Source: DATBLE01 sp050258035 (lineage in GTDB: Bacteria > Actinomycetota > Thermoleophilia > Gaiellales > Gaiellaceae). From it: a stretch of 13,332 nucleotides of DNA. Shown piece by piece: positions 1-6,655 of the stretch (within the stretch, counting starts at the first letter, position 1; every line of letters begins with the position of its first letter). Made by a program: the position numbers and the translations under genes. Below the pieces are notes generated by a model. It searched no databases. It was not told where the DNA came from and saw only the letters and a list, made by a program, of their open reading frames with translations. The stretch is taken from positions 1 through 13,332 of the forward strand of contig JBLMYA010000034.1 of assembly GCA_050258035.1 (NCBI GenBank). Direction: 5' to 3'.

Positions 1-254
1 TGACGCTCGACAGCGGCAAGGAGATCCGGCTGACCGGGAACAGAGTGTACGACGGCACGCCGGTCTGGTCTCCCGACGGACACAGGATCGCGTTCGTGCG
101 CTTCGGCCACGGCTGCGCCGAATGCCCGCCGGCAGCGCGAGCCCGTGACGAGGAGATCCTGGTGATCAACGCCGACGGAACCGGCGTGAGGAGGCTGACG
201 CACAATCGCGTCGGGGAAGCGAACCCCGCCTGGCAGCCGATCGCAGCCTCTTGA
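1..254 (+). CDS. PD40/TolB-type beta-propeller protein, C-terminal fragment
   Basis: The frame is open from base 3 at the window edge to a TGA at 252-254, so only the C-terminal part (about 83 residues) is visible. It carries a clear PD40 blade (TPVWSPDGHRIAFVR) and a second partial blade (ILVINADGTGVRRLTHN...ANPAWQP). These are the WD40-like repeats of TolB and related secreted or periplasmic propeller proteins, which usually bind partners or sit beside peptidase or kinase domains. A short Cys-containing insertion (GCAECPP) lies between the blades. A GTG at 45 is internal to the blade pattern and is not the real start. Family is secure. Function cannot be assigned because the rest of the protein lies outside the window. 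Confidence 0.8.
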   Translation, partial: TLDSGKEIRLTGNRVYDGTPVWSPDGHRIAFVRFGHGCAECPPAARARDEEILVINADGTGVRRLTHNRVGEANPAWQPIAAS

Positions 255-389
255 ATGGCGGAGCGCGACCGTCAGCGGTTCGTTGGCAGTTCGTTCCCGG
301 AAGCGACCGGAATGGCAAGACCCGCCCATGGCAGGCACTTCTCGATGTAGATCGGACAACGACGGAATGGGCCTAACTGGGCATCTTTC

Positions 390-403
390 GAACCCGCCGG
401 TTC
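390..403. other. Short inverted repeat in the 188-nt gap after the propeller gene
   Basis: GAACC and GGTTC flank a 4-nt loop (CGCC), a 5-bp stem in the space between the propeller gene and the convergent LuxR-type gene. There is no T-tract. It could be a weak termination structure for either gene. I see no supported gene in 255-442. Confidence 0.2.
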
Positions 404-442
404 CCCTGAGACTGCTACTCGCGGGAGGCAGCAAGAACCGCG

Positions 443-1588
443 CTACTTGTGGTCGAAGCGGCCCCGCGATGTGAGCGGCGTCTTGCGTGCCACCTCGGGA
501 AGGTACTCGTCTAGGAACACGCGGGCGACGAGCTCCTGCCGCGAAGAGACGCCGAGCTTCTCGTAGAGGCTCTTGACGTGGTCCTCGACCGTGTGCGGCG
601 ACAGGACGAGCGCCTCGGCCATCTCTGCTCGCGACAGTCCGCGCGCGAGCAGGGTGGCGACCTCGCGTTCGCGAGCGGTCGCGCCGAACGCCTCGAGCCG
701 GACGGTCGCCGAGCGCGCCCCGCCAGCCCGCTCGAGGACGACGGCGACGCGGCCGTCGCCGGGAGTCCCGGGCAGCGACGCGTGGAGCGTGATCCAGCCG
801 TCGCTGCCTGGAATCGTGACGGCGTTCGATCCTTCTTGACCGGCTTCAGGCGCGTTGCGGACGAACGAGGCGAGCGCGAGCACCGGCGTGGGCATCGCGT
901 CGTTGGCGTAGGCCGGTCGGTCGGCGCGCAGCGAGACGAGCAGCTCGCGCGCGGGGGGCGTGATGAGCTCGACCTCGTCCCGTGGCCCGAGGACGACAAG
1001 CCCTGGCGCCTCGACACCTGTCGCGCGGCGTGCTGCATCGAACCGCAGCGACGCGCGGATGCCCCGGGCGATCGCGCCCGCGACGCCGGCGAGCGCGTCG
1101 ACGTCACGCTGCTGGAACGGTCCGCTTGCCGCGCGGCGGGCGACGTGGACCGCGCCCCACACGCGGCCGCGGATGACGAACGCGGCGCGCAGTTCATGGG
1201 GGATATCGGCCGGGAGGAGAAGGTCGCGGTAGCGAGCGCTGCGGTGCGGATCGCCCCGGGTGACGTAGTCAAGGATCCCGACGGGCACCCGCCGCGCCGC
1301 CAGCCCAGCGAAGGTGTTGACGTCCTTGACCAGGTACTCGCTACGCACCAGCAGCTCGCCGGCTGCCGGAGCCTCGTCCGGCGCGAAGATACCCCGCTCG
1401 ATCAGCTCGTCGGGCGAGTCGCTGGTCATCAGGCGCGTATGCGGGTCTAGCGTGTGCCAGCAGCTGGCGTCGTTGTCGACGACGTTGCGCAGCCGTGGGG
1501 CGAGCTCGGCGAAGAACTCCTTCCGCGGCAATCCGCGGGCGCCGAGCCGATCGACCTCGCCGATCAGGCGCTCGGGCGACCAGGCCAT
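443..1588 (-). CDS. GAF-like sensor / LuxR-type HTH transcriptional regulator
   Basis: This is a 381-residue protein. The C-terminal segment, about residues 303-360, is a textbook LuxR/GerE helix-turn-helix (TAREREVATLLARGL, then LSPHTVEDHVKSLYEKLGVSSR). The preceding 300 residues resemble a GAF-type sensor: the stretch around RAAFVIRGRVWGAVHVAR and DVDALAGVAGAIARGI is typical of the GAF core in helix-turn-helix proteins of actinobacteria. There is no receiver domain, so it probably responds to a small ligand and not to a histidine kinase. ATG at 1586-1588 is the start and the stop is TAG at 443-445. It is divergent from the cupin/SnoaL pair across 110 nt, so those genes are the natural first candidates for its targets, by inference from position only. 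Ligand unknown. Confidence 0.85.
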   Translation of the reverse strand: MAWSPERLIGEVDRLGARGLPRKEFFAELAPRLRNVVDNDASCWHTLDPHTRLMTSDSPDELIERGIFAPDEAPAAGELLVRSEYLVKDVNTFAGLAARRVPVGILDYVTRGDPHRSARYRDLLLPADIPHELRAAFVIRGRVWGAVHVARRAASGPFQQRDVDALAGVAGAIARGIRASLRFDAARRATGVEAPGLVVLGPRDEVELITPPARELLVSLRADRPAYANDAMPTPVLALASFVRNAPEAGQEGSNAVTIPGSDGWITLHASLPGTPGDGRVAVVLERAGGARSATVRLEAFGATAREREVATLLARGLSRAEMAEALVLSPHTVEDHVKSLYEKLGVSSRQELVARVFLDEYLPEVARKTPLTSRGRFDHK

Positions 1589-1619
1589 GCGAGCCAGTTT
1601 CGCACAAGGCGCAGGAAAG

Positions 1620-1638
1620 ATCCCCGTGCGCGGGGGAT
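1620..1638. promoter_or_regulatory. Inverted repeat between divergent luxR-type gene and cupin
   Basis: ATCCCC and GGGGAT form a perfect 6-bp dyad with a 7-nt centre, midway between the two divergent starts (31 nt from the regulator ATG, 61 nt from the cupin ATG). The position suits an operator for the adjacent LuxR-type protein. No convincing -35/-10 pair is visible beside it. The assignment is inference from symmetry and location, and chance symmetry is possible in GC-rich DNA. Confidence 0.3.
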
Positions 1639-1698
1639 GGTGGTCACGCGTCGCGGCGGCACCCTAGACGCATGGAGTCGATCGACACGGGAGGAACC

Positions 1699-2202
1699 AT
1701 GACGAGCACGTCGCAGGACACCCTCGCACCCATCGCCCATGGGCCCGGCGAGGGAGAGCACCTCTGGTTCTTCGGAGGCCTCACGACCATCAAGGCCGAC
1801 GGCGCCGAGACCGGCGGGCGCGTGATGGTCACCGAGCAGCGCATGCCGCGCGGCAGCGGCTCGCCGCTGCACGTGCACCACAACGAGGATGAGTGGTTCT
1901 ACGTCCTCGAGGGCGAGCTCACGATCTGGGTAGAGCGCAAGACGGTCGTGGCGGGCGCCGGCTCGTTCGTATTCGGCCCGCGAGACGTCCCGCACACCTT
2001 CGTCGTCAACTCAGAACAGGCGCGCTTCCTGCTCGTGACCGAGCCGGCCGGATTCGAGGGCTTCGTCCGCGCGCTCGCCGCGCCAGCCGCCGCACCGGAG
2101 ATGCCGCCCGCCCCGACGGCGCCGCCGGACCTGGAGCCCGTTCTCCGGGCTGCCGCGGACTACGGCCTCGAGATCCTCGGCCCTCCTGGTATCCCGGCCT
2201 GA
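1699..2202 (+). CDS. Single-domain cupin protein
   Basis: This 167-residue protein has one cupin barrel. Motif 1 (residues 52-71) has the metal ligands His58, His60 and Glu65 in the order H-x-H-x4-E-x6-G. Motif 2 (GPRDVPHTFVVN) supplies His99. All four usual ligands are present, so it should bind a metal. Related small cupins include quercetin-dioxygenase-like enzymes and non-catalytic sugar or regulator cupins, and the sequence does not decide between them. The C-terminus is Pro/Ala-rich (about residues 130-145). The start is ATG 1699, preceded by a strong GGGAGGA ribosome site at about 1689-1695. An in-frame ATG at 1672 would lack such a site. It is followed by the SnoaL-like gene after 36 nt, probably in one operon. 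Confidence 0.85.
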   Translation: MTSTSQDTLAPIAHGPGEGEHLWFFGGLTTIKADGAETGGRVMVTEQRMPRGSGSPLHVHHNEDEWFYVLEGELTIWVERKTVVAGAGSFVFGPRDVPHTFVVNSEQARFLLVTEPAGFEGFVRALAAPAAAPEMPPAPTAPPDLEPVLRAAADYGLEILGPPGIPA

Positions 2203-2238
2203 CGGTTACATCAACGCAGACCTTCCGAAAGGACAGAG

Positions 2239-2769
2239 ATGAGCACCGAGACGATCAGCGACGCCGAAGTAGCCGAGCGCAACAGGACGGAGGCGCGTCG
2301 ATGGATCGATGCGTTCAACACGCGGGACGACGCCGCGGAGGCGGCGGCCCGGACCGCCGAATACATCGCACACGCACCCGACAGCATCCAGGAAGCAGCG
2401 CTCGACAGCGACGCCTGGGTCGAGTTCCTCGGCGTCTTCCTCGAAGGCTTCCCCGACCTCCACCTCGAGGTGCTGGACTCCTCGGCCGACGAGAGGATGG
2501 TCGCGCAGCGCATCCTCTTCACCGGCACACATACCGGCTCCTTCCGGGGCCTCCCCCCGACCAACCGTCAGGTCCGTTTTTTCGGTCTGGAGATCAACCG
2601 GATGGTCGACGGCAAGGTCGCCGAGCATTGGTTCCAGCTCGATGCGGTGACCCTCTTCCAGCAGCTGGGCCTGCGTGTGATCCCGGGGCCGCGACTGCTC
2701 CCGCGGCTCCTGGCCTCGCGGGTCACGAGGATGTTGCGGAAGACGCGGCTTGGCGCTACCCGAGCCTAG
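2239..2769 (+). CDS. SnoaL-like / NTF2-fold protein (ester cyclase family)
   Basis: The 176-residue protein matches the SnoaL/NTF2-like pattern: an N-terminal helix with RRWIDAFNTRD, a middle LGVFLEGFPDLHLEVLD, then RILFTGTHTGSFRGLPPTNRQVRFFGLEINRMVDGKVAEHWFQLDAVTLFQQLG. The last stretch is the hallmark of the ester cyclase/polyketide-cyclase-like branch found in many unrelated catabolic and biosynthetic loci. A basic Leu/Arg-rich tail follows (about residues 150-176). The start ATG has an AAAGGA ribosome site 6 nt upstream. The partner cupin gene suggests joint action on a small organic substrate, but nothing here identifies it. No polyketide genes are nearby. Confidence 0.8.
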   Translation: MSTETISDAEVAERNRTEARRWIDAFNTRDDAAEAAARTAEYIAHAPDSIQEAALDSDAWVEFLGVFLEGFPDLHLEVLDSSADERMVAQRILFTGTHTGSFRGLPPTNRQVRFFGLEINRMVDGKVAEHWFQLDAVTLFQQLGLRVIPGPRLLPRLLASRVTRMLRKTRLGATRA

Positions 2770-2778
2770 CCATAACAC

Positions 2779-2792
2779 GTTGTCGAAACAAC
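2779..2792. terminator. Weak hairpin 10 nt after the SnoaL-like gene
   Basis: GTTGT and ACAAC form a 5-bp stem. The 4-nt loop is CGAA on the plus strand and TTCG on the minus strand, a stable tetraloop type. It sits just past the stop at 2769. There is no T-run, so any termination would be weak or factor-dependent. Confidence 0.3.
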
Positions 2793-2801
2793 AACAGGAT
2801 A

Positions 2802-2823
2802 TGGGTCGAACTGGACTCGAACC
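2802..2823 (-). other. Possible tRNA 3'-end remnant
   Basis: Read on the minus strand, this 22-nt stretch begins with a canonical T-arm core (GGTTCGAGTCC) and ends with AGTTCGACCCA, the layout of T-loop, 3' T-stem strand, 7-nt acceptor strand and discriminator base. The 5' partners are missing: the base-paired T-stem strand would have to be ACTGG but is TGAGG, and no matching acceptor 5' strand or anticodon arm lies upstream. It is therefore not a working tRNA. A 3'-only tRNA fragment is what site-specific integration can leave behind, but no integrase is in the window, and chance resemblance remains possible. Confidence 0.3.
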
Positions 2824-2886
2824 TCACCCTTCCGATCCAGATGAGGCGCCCAGGGCGCGGCACGCTTAGTGCCACGCTCGGCAACA

Positions 2887-3245
2887 TCAGTTCGGCAATC
2901 GTTCGCCATCTATCCGGATCGAGAACGAAGGCGCCGTAGTAGTCGGGCCGGTACTGGGGCCGCGAACCCGGAGCACCGTCGTCGCGATGGCCCGCGTCGA
3001 CGAGCGCACGCCAGAACGCATCGACACGGCCGTGCGAGGGCGCGACGAAACCGACGTGGAGTCGACTCGTGAGCAGCGCTCCCTCGTACAGCGAGAAGTC
3101 GTCCCACTCGAGCACGTGATCGTCGGCCTCCGCAGTTCCCTCGGACCTCGAGCGTGCCGAAGACACGGTCGTGGAAGGTCTTCGACCGGGCGAGATCGGA
3201 AACCCGGAGCGTCACGTGGTCGAACACCCGGTCCAGCGTACGCAC
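2887..3245 (-). pseudogene. VOC-superfamily (glyoxalase/dioxygenase-like) protein, frameshifted
   Basis: Two reading frames must be joined to recover one VOC protein. From GTG at 3245 the frame reads VFDHVTLRVSDLARSKTFHDRVFGTLEV, a typical first beta-alpha unit with its His metal ligand. Near 3127-3150 the homology moves to another frame: EADDHVLEWDDFSLYEG, LHVGFVAPSHGRVDAFWRALVDAGHRDDGAPG, and RPQYRPDYYGAFVLDPD, a near-standard second half. Around 2908-2911 four extra bases (an ATCT beside ATCC) break the expected DPDG end. Removing them gives DPDGERLPN and a stop at 2887-2889. As it stands, the second-half frame runs on without homology to 2756, into the SnoaL-like gene. Two independent lesions favour a real pseudogene over a single sequencing error. 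The coordinates mark the reconstructed gene. Confidence 0.7.
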
Positions 3246-3282
3246 GAGAGCGCATGGGCGCGGCAGGCCCGGCCAACCGCAC

Positions 3283-3288
3283 TAGAGT
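3283..3288 (+). promoter_or_regulatory. Candidate -10 box (TAGAGT) for a leaderless amidohydrolase transcript
   Basis: TAGAGT fits TANNNT and ends 7 nt before the GTG at 3296, so transcription would begin at or next to the start codon. No ribosome site precedes the GTG and no -35 match is visible, both as expected for leaderless promoters. Confidence 0.4.
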
Positions 3289-3295
3289 CCGGCCC

Positions 3296-4822
3296 GTGAT
3301 CCTCGAGAACGGGGTCGTGCGCACCATGGATTCGTCGTTGCCGACAACCGGCGCGCTGGCGATCGCAGGCGACCACGTCGCCGGCGGCGTCGGGACGCAC
3401 GAGACGGCACTGGCGAGCCCCGACGTCGTCGACCTCGGGGGCCGGTCCGTGATCCCCGGTCTCACCGACTCCCATGTCCACTTCCCGAGCTGGGCCGTCG
3501 CCCGTCGTCTGATCGGGCTCGAGGACGCGGCGTCCGCCGACGACGCAGCCGCACGCGCGAAGGCAGGTCTCGACGGTCTCGCGGACGGGCGATGGCTCCG
3601 CGCCGAGGGCTTCCGGGAAGCCGACTGGCCGGCGGCACCCACCAGCGCGGCCCTGGACGCGGTCACGGGCGAAGTCCCAGCGGCACTCGTCTCGAAGGAC
3701 CACCACGCGATCTGGCTCAACTCGGCGGCGATCGCGCAGGCAGGCGGAGATCTCCGTGCCTACGACGTCCCGGGGGGCGTCGTCGAGGTCGACGAGGGCG
3801 GCGAGCCGACCGGCCTGCTCCGGGAGGAGTCCGCGTGGCGGTTCAAGGAGGATCACCTCGAGTACTCGGACGCGGAGTACCTCGAGGCGATGCGCGAAGG
3901 GCTGAAGGTCGCCGCGTCCCGCGGAGTGACGGCGATCCACGACAAGGACGGCTGGCTGCCGTCCATACCGCGACTCTGGCAGGAGCTGGAACGGAACGAC
4001 GAGCTGCGGCTCCGGGTGTGGCAGTCGATCCCCCACGAGCAGCTCGACGGCGTCGCCGCGGCAGGCGTTGCCTCCGGGCTCGGTGGCGCCCTCTTGCGGC
4101 TCGGTTACCTGAAGGTGTTCATGGACGGGACCCTGGGCTCCCAGACCGCGCTGATGACGGACGGCACCGGCGTCGAGATCACGACCCGCGAGGAGCTGGC
4201 CGACATCCTCCGCCGATCGGCTCGAGCGCGCTGGCCCGTCGCGGTCCACGCGATCGGCGACCTGGCGAACACGAACGCCCTCGACGCCTTCGAGGAGACC
4301 CGCGACGAGTGGCAGCCGCTCGGCCTGCGGCACCGCATCGAGCACGCGCAGTGCCTGCGCGCCGAGGACGTCGGGCGCTTCGCACCGCTCGACCTGACCG
4401 CGTCCGTCCAGTTCAGCCATTCCCCGTCCGACGAGGAACTCGCCGGGCGTTTCTGGGCCGACCGGCTCGACGGGACGTACTCGTTCCGCGACCTGCTCAC
4501 TGCGGGCACGCGCCTGATCAACGGCTCCGACGCGCCGATCGAGGACCTTGACCCCTGGAGCGGGATCTGCGCCGGCGTCCTCGGCCACTGGCGTGCCGAC
4601 CAGCGGGTCACCGCCGAGGAGGCGCTCGTCGCCGTCACGGTCGGGCCGGCGTGGCAGACGTACGACGAGCGCCGCCGCGGGAAGCTCCTCCCCGGCTATC
4701 TCGCCGACCTGGTGGTCCTCGACCGCGACCCGCTCGCGATCCCGCCCGAGGAGTTGCCCGAGGTGCAGGTCGTCGCGACGATGGTCGGCGGCCGCTGGAC
4801 TCACAACCCGCCGCCGTGGTAA
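3296..4822 (+). CDS. YtcJ-type metal-dependent amidohydrolase
   Basis: The 508-residue protein belongs to the amidohydrolase superfamily (TIM barrel with a beta-sandwich made of both termini), YtcJ-like branch. Metal and catalytic residues are in place: His60 and His62 (DSHVH), Lys273 (YLKVFMDGTLGS, the likely carboxylated bridge), His318 (HAIGD), His350 (RHRIEHAQ) and Asp412 (NGSDAPIEDLDPW). Length is close to the usual 500-560. It should hydrolyse a C-N bond in a small cyclic or N-acyl compound. The substrate cannot be read from sequence. I chose GTG 3296 because the following ILENGVVRTMD is the usual family N-terminus; the open frame extends farther back but that part is antisense to the VOC remnant and has no family similarity. 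No signal peptide is seen. Its stop overlaps the start of the creatininase-family gene. Confidence 0.88.
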   Translation: MILENGVVRTMDSSLPTTGALAIAGDHVAGGVGTHETALASPDVVDLGGRSVIPGLTDSHVHFPSWAVARRLIGLEDAASADDAAARAKAGLDGLADGRWLRAEGFREADWPAAPTSAALDAVTGEVPAALVSKDHHAIWLNSAAIAQAGGDLRAYDVPGGVVEVDEGGEPTGLLREESAWRFKEDHLEYSDAEYLEAMREGLKVAASRGVTAIHDKDGWLPSIPRLWQELERNDELRLRVWQSIPHEQLDGVAAAGVASGLGGALLRLGYLKVFMDGTLGSQTALMTDGTGVEITTREELADILRRSARARWPVAVHAIGDLANTNALDAFEETRDEWQPLGLRHRIEHAQCLRAEDVGRFAPLDLTASVQFSHSPSDEELAGRFWADRLDGTYSFRDLLTAGTRLINGSDAPIEDLDPWSGICAGVLGHWRADQRVTAEEALVAVTVGPAWQTYDERRRGKLLPGYLADLVVLDRDPLAIPPEELPEVQVVATMVGGRWTHNPPPW

Positions 4823-5526
4823 GGATCGCCGACCGGAACTGGCTCCAGGTCGAGGAGTACCTGACCCGCGACGACCGGGTGGTGCTCCCGATCGGGTCGA
4901 CCGAGCAGCACGCTTACCTCTCCCTCGCGACGGACTCGATCCTCGCCGAGCGGGTCTCGGCCGAGGCTGCCGAGCCGCTCGGGGTCCCCGTCCTCCCGGC
5001 CATGCCGTTCGGCGTCGCGCCCGGCTTCGCCGCGTTCCCGGGCTCGGTGTCGCTCCGGACGGAGACGCTCGTCGCGGTCGTCTCGGAGGTGCTCGACACG
5101 CTCCACGGCCAGGGCTTCCGTGGGTTCCTGCTCGTGAACGGGCACGGCGGCAACGTCGACGCGCGGGAGCCGCTCGAGGAGTGGGCGTCGGCCCGCGGCG
5201 GGGCACGGTTGCGCTTCCACAGCTGGTGGGACTCGCCGGCCGTACGCGAGGCGGCGGCCTCGGTCCATCCGGGCGAAGCGACGCACGCGTCGTGGTTCGA
5301 GAACTTTCCCTGGACGAGGCTCACCGGTATCGAGCTGCCCGAGGACGAGAAGCCGATCGTCACCGACCGGGAGGCGCTTCGCGAGCTCGAGCCGGGGGCT
5401 GTGAAGGCCGCGATCGGCGACGGCTCGTACGGCGGGCCGTACCAGGTGCGGGACGAGGACGCGCTCCGCGTGTGGCAGGCCGGCGTCGAGGAGGTTCGCG
5501 GCCTGCTCCGGCAACTCGCGCGCTAG
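4816..5526 (+). CDS. Creatininase-family amidohydrolase
   Basis: The 236-residue protein shows the creatininase signature: PIGSTEQHAYLSLATD (Glu30, His32, Asp40), NGHGGN (His110) and HPGEATHAS (Glu154), which together form the metal site of this family. Members cleave cyclic or formamide C-N bonds (creatininase, FAPy deformylase ArfB, the mycofactocin peptidase MftE). The residues after EQH differ from the common EQHGPHLPL, so the substrate may differ too. GTG 4816 is chosen because it overlaps the upstream TGG-TAA by 7 nt and gives the normal family N-terminus. This suggests translational coupling with the amidohydrolase, so the two enzymes may act in sequence on one substrate (inference). 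Its TAG stop shares the palindrome CTAG with the opposing PHP gene. Confidence 0.87.
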   Translation: MVRIADRNWLQVEEYLTRDDRVVLPIGSTEQHAYLSLATDSILAERVSAEAAEPLGVPVLPAMPFGVAPGFAAFPGSVSLRTETLVAVVSEVLDTLHGQGFRGFLLVNGHGGNVDAREPLEEWASARGGARLRFHSWWDSPAVREAAASVHPGEATHASWFENFPWTRLTGIELPEDEKPIVTDREALRELEPGAVKAAIGDGSYGGPYQVRDEDALRVWQAGVEEVRGLLRQLAR

Positions 5527-6284
5527 AGCTCGAGGAGCCGGCCGAGCCACCGCTTGGGTGGACGCGACCGGGGTCGCGGCGGAATCTCCCGGTCGGCGAG
5601 GATCGCAGCCGGCACGTCGAGCGCCAGCCAGCGCGCCAGCGCCGGGTCGCCCACCCGCTTCGTCGCACCCGACATCCCGACCTCGCGGACGGATGCGTGG
5701 TGTGCGTCGCTCGCGAGCAGGTGGACGAGCCCCTCCCGGATCAGGACGCGGGCGCACTCGAAGGCCCGGCGGCCGATCCGGCCGTCGACGGACGCGGCGG
5801 TGACCTGGACGACGACGCCTTCCTCCACGAGCGGAACGAGGAGGTCCGGGCGCGCGGCGACGTCGGCATTTCGCTCCGGGTGGGCGAGGACCGGTGCGAA
5901 TCCATCCTCCAGGAGGGAGAACAGGCGGTCGGGCAGGTCGCGTGGCCAGCCGTAGTACGGCGTCTCGACCAGGAGGTAGCGGCTCCCTCCGAGCCCGAAG
6001 CGGCGTAGCTCCTCGGACGTCAGCCGCGTCAGCCAGTCGATCGCGAGCTCGCCGCCCGTCCTGACGTCCAGCGGGATCCCGGCCAGCTCGAGCTCGGCAC
6101 GAAGCTCGGCGACCCGATCCTCCATCAGGCCGGCGTCCGTCGGCCAGTCGTCGCGCACGTGCGGCGTGCCCGCGATCGTGTCGATCCCGTCCATGACGGC
6201 TGCCCGCGCGATGTCGAGGCTGTCGTCCATCGTGCGTGCGCCGTCGTCGATCCCCGGGAGGATGTGGGAATGCAGGTCGATCAT
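5523..6284 (-). CDS. PHP-family protein-tyrosine phosphatase, CpsB/CapC (YwqE) type
   Basis: The 253-residue protein begins MIDLHSHILPGIDDGA, the N-terminus of CpsB/CapC/YwqE phosphatases, with metal ligands His5 and His7. Further metal-site segments are AGTPHVRDDW, VLAHPERNAD and ASDAHH. The length fits the family (about 240-260). Characterised members dephosphorylate bacterial tyrosine kinases that control capsule or exopolysaccharide export, in the cytoplasm and with manganese. No polysaccharide genes are present here, so its partner kinase must be encoded elsewhere. ATG at 6282-6284 is the start. The gene is divergent from the HxlR-type gene across only 17 nt, so their promoters must overlap. 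A broader role as a PHP phosphoesterase is possible. Confidence 0.87.
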   Translation of the reverse strand: MIDLHSHILPGIDDGARTMDDSLDIARAAVMDGIDTIAGTPHVRDDWPTDAGLMEDRVAELRAELELAGIPLDVRTGGELAIDWLTRLTSEELRRFGLGGSRYLLVETPYYGWPRDLPDRLFSLLEDGFAPVLAHPERNADVAARPDLLVPLVEEGVVVQVTAASVDGRIGRRAFECARVLIREGLVHLLASDAHHASVREVGMSGATKRVGDPALARWLALDVPAAILADREIPPRPRSRPPKRWLGRLLEL

Positions 6285-6302
6285 CGTTCTACAATTCGAA
6301 CG
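6285..6302. promoter_or_regulatory. Promoter within inverted repeat between PHP phosphatase and HxlR-type genes
   Basis: CGTTC (6285-6289) and GAACG (6298-6302) form a 5-bp dyad around 8 nt that contain TACAAT (6290-6295), an excellent -10 box. The box ends 6 nt before the GTG at 6302, which suggests a leaderless hxlR-type transcript. A dimer bound to the dyad would cover the -10, so autoregulation is plausible, and the divergent phosphatase gene, whose ATG begins one base away, would be affected too. The -10 match is direct observation. The operator role is inference. Confidence 0.5.
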
Positions 6303-6655
6303 TGGCCTCTCGGACCATGAAACCCGTTCACGACGCGACGTGCGCGGTCGCGTGCTCGGCCGAGATCATCGGGTCGAAGTGGACGGCGCTGCTCGTGCAC
6401 GACATGTCCGAGGGCCCGCGCCGCTTCTCGGAGCTCGAGCACGCCTGCCCCGGCATCAGCCCGCGAACGCTCTCCGAACGGCTGCGGTGGCTGGAGGAAG
6501 AGGGCGTCGTCGTGCGGCACAGCTACGCGGAGACACCGCCGCGCGTCGAGTACGAGCTGACGCCCAAGGGCCTTGGGCTGCTGCCGGTGATCGACGAGAT
6601 GCGCCGCTTCGGACACGACTGGCTCGTCCCGGATCCGGACCACCGCCACGACTAG
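6302..6655 (+). CDS. HxlR-family winged-helix transcriptional regulator
   Basis: The 117-residue protein is a compact HxlR-type regulator: EIIGSKWTALLVHDMSEGPRRFSELEHACPGISPRTLSERLRWLEEEGVVVRHSYAETPPRVEYELTPKG covers the recognition helix and the wing. Such proteins bind DNA as dimers and sense electrophiles, formaldehyde, disulfide stress or other small molecules. With the GTG at 6302 as residue 1, cysteines fall at 14, 18 and 49. Cys14 aligns with the conserved family cysteine, 12 residues before the KW pair. Cys14 and Cys49 match the pair reported to form an inter-subunit disulfide in Bacillus subtilis HypR. The GTG is favoured by the TACAAT box 6 nt upstream. ATG at 6317 is the alternative and would shift the numbering by five. 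The stop shares CTAG with the convergent M20 gene. Confidence 0.88.
   Translation: MASRTMKPVHDATCAVACSAEIIGSKWTALLVHDMSEGPRRFSELEHACPGISPRTLSERLRWLEEEGVVVRHSYAETPPRVEYELTPKGLGLLPVIDEMRRFGHDWLVPDPDHRHD

Noticed and set aside
283..474. A 63-codon frame in the gap after the propeller gene
   Set aside because: No ribosome site, no recognisable composition or domain, and it overlaps the end of the LuxR-type gene.
578..1450. A long plus-strand frame opposite the LuxR-type gene
   Set aside because: The opposing strand has a clear LuxR helix-turn-helix; this frame has no recognisable domain.
2790..2880. A complete tRNA gene on the minus strand
   Set aside because: The T-stem 5' strand, acceptor 5' strand and anticodon arm do not pair; only the 3' part looks like a tRNA.
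3212..5206. A 664-codon open frame on the minus strand opposite the amidohydrolase and creatininase genes
   Set aside because: It is Arg/Pro/Gly-rich with no family pattern and is antisense to two genes with complete catalytic motifs; GC-rich codon bias opens such frames.
4816..5526. Creatininase-family gene as the mycofactocin peptidase MftE
   Set aside because: No mftA, mftB, mftC or mftD neighbours are present; the partner is a YtcJ-type amidohydrolase.
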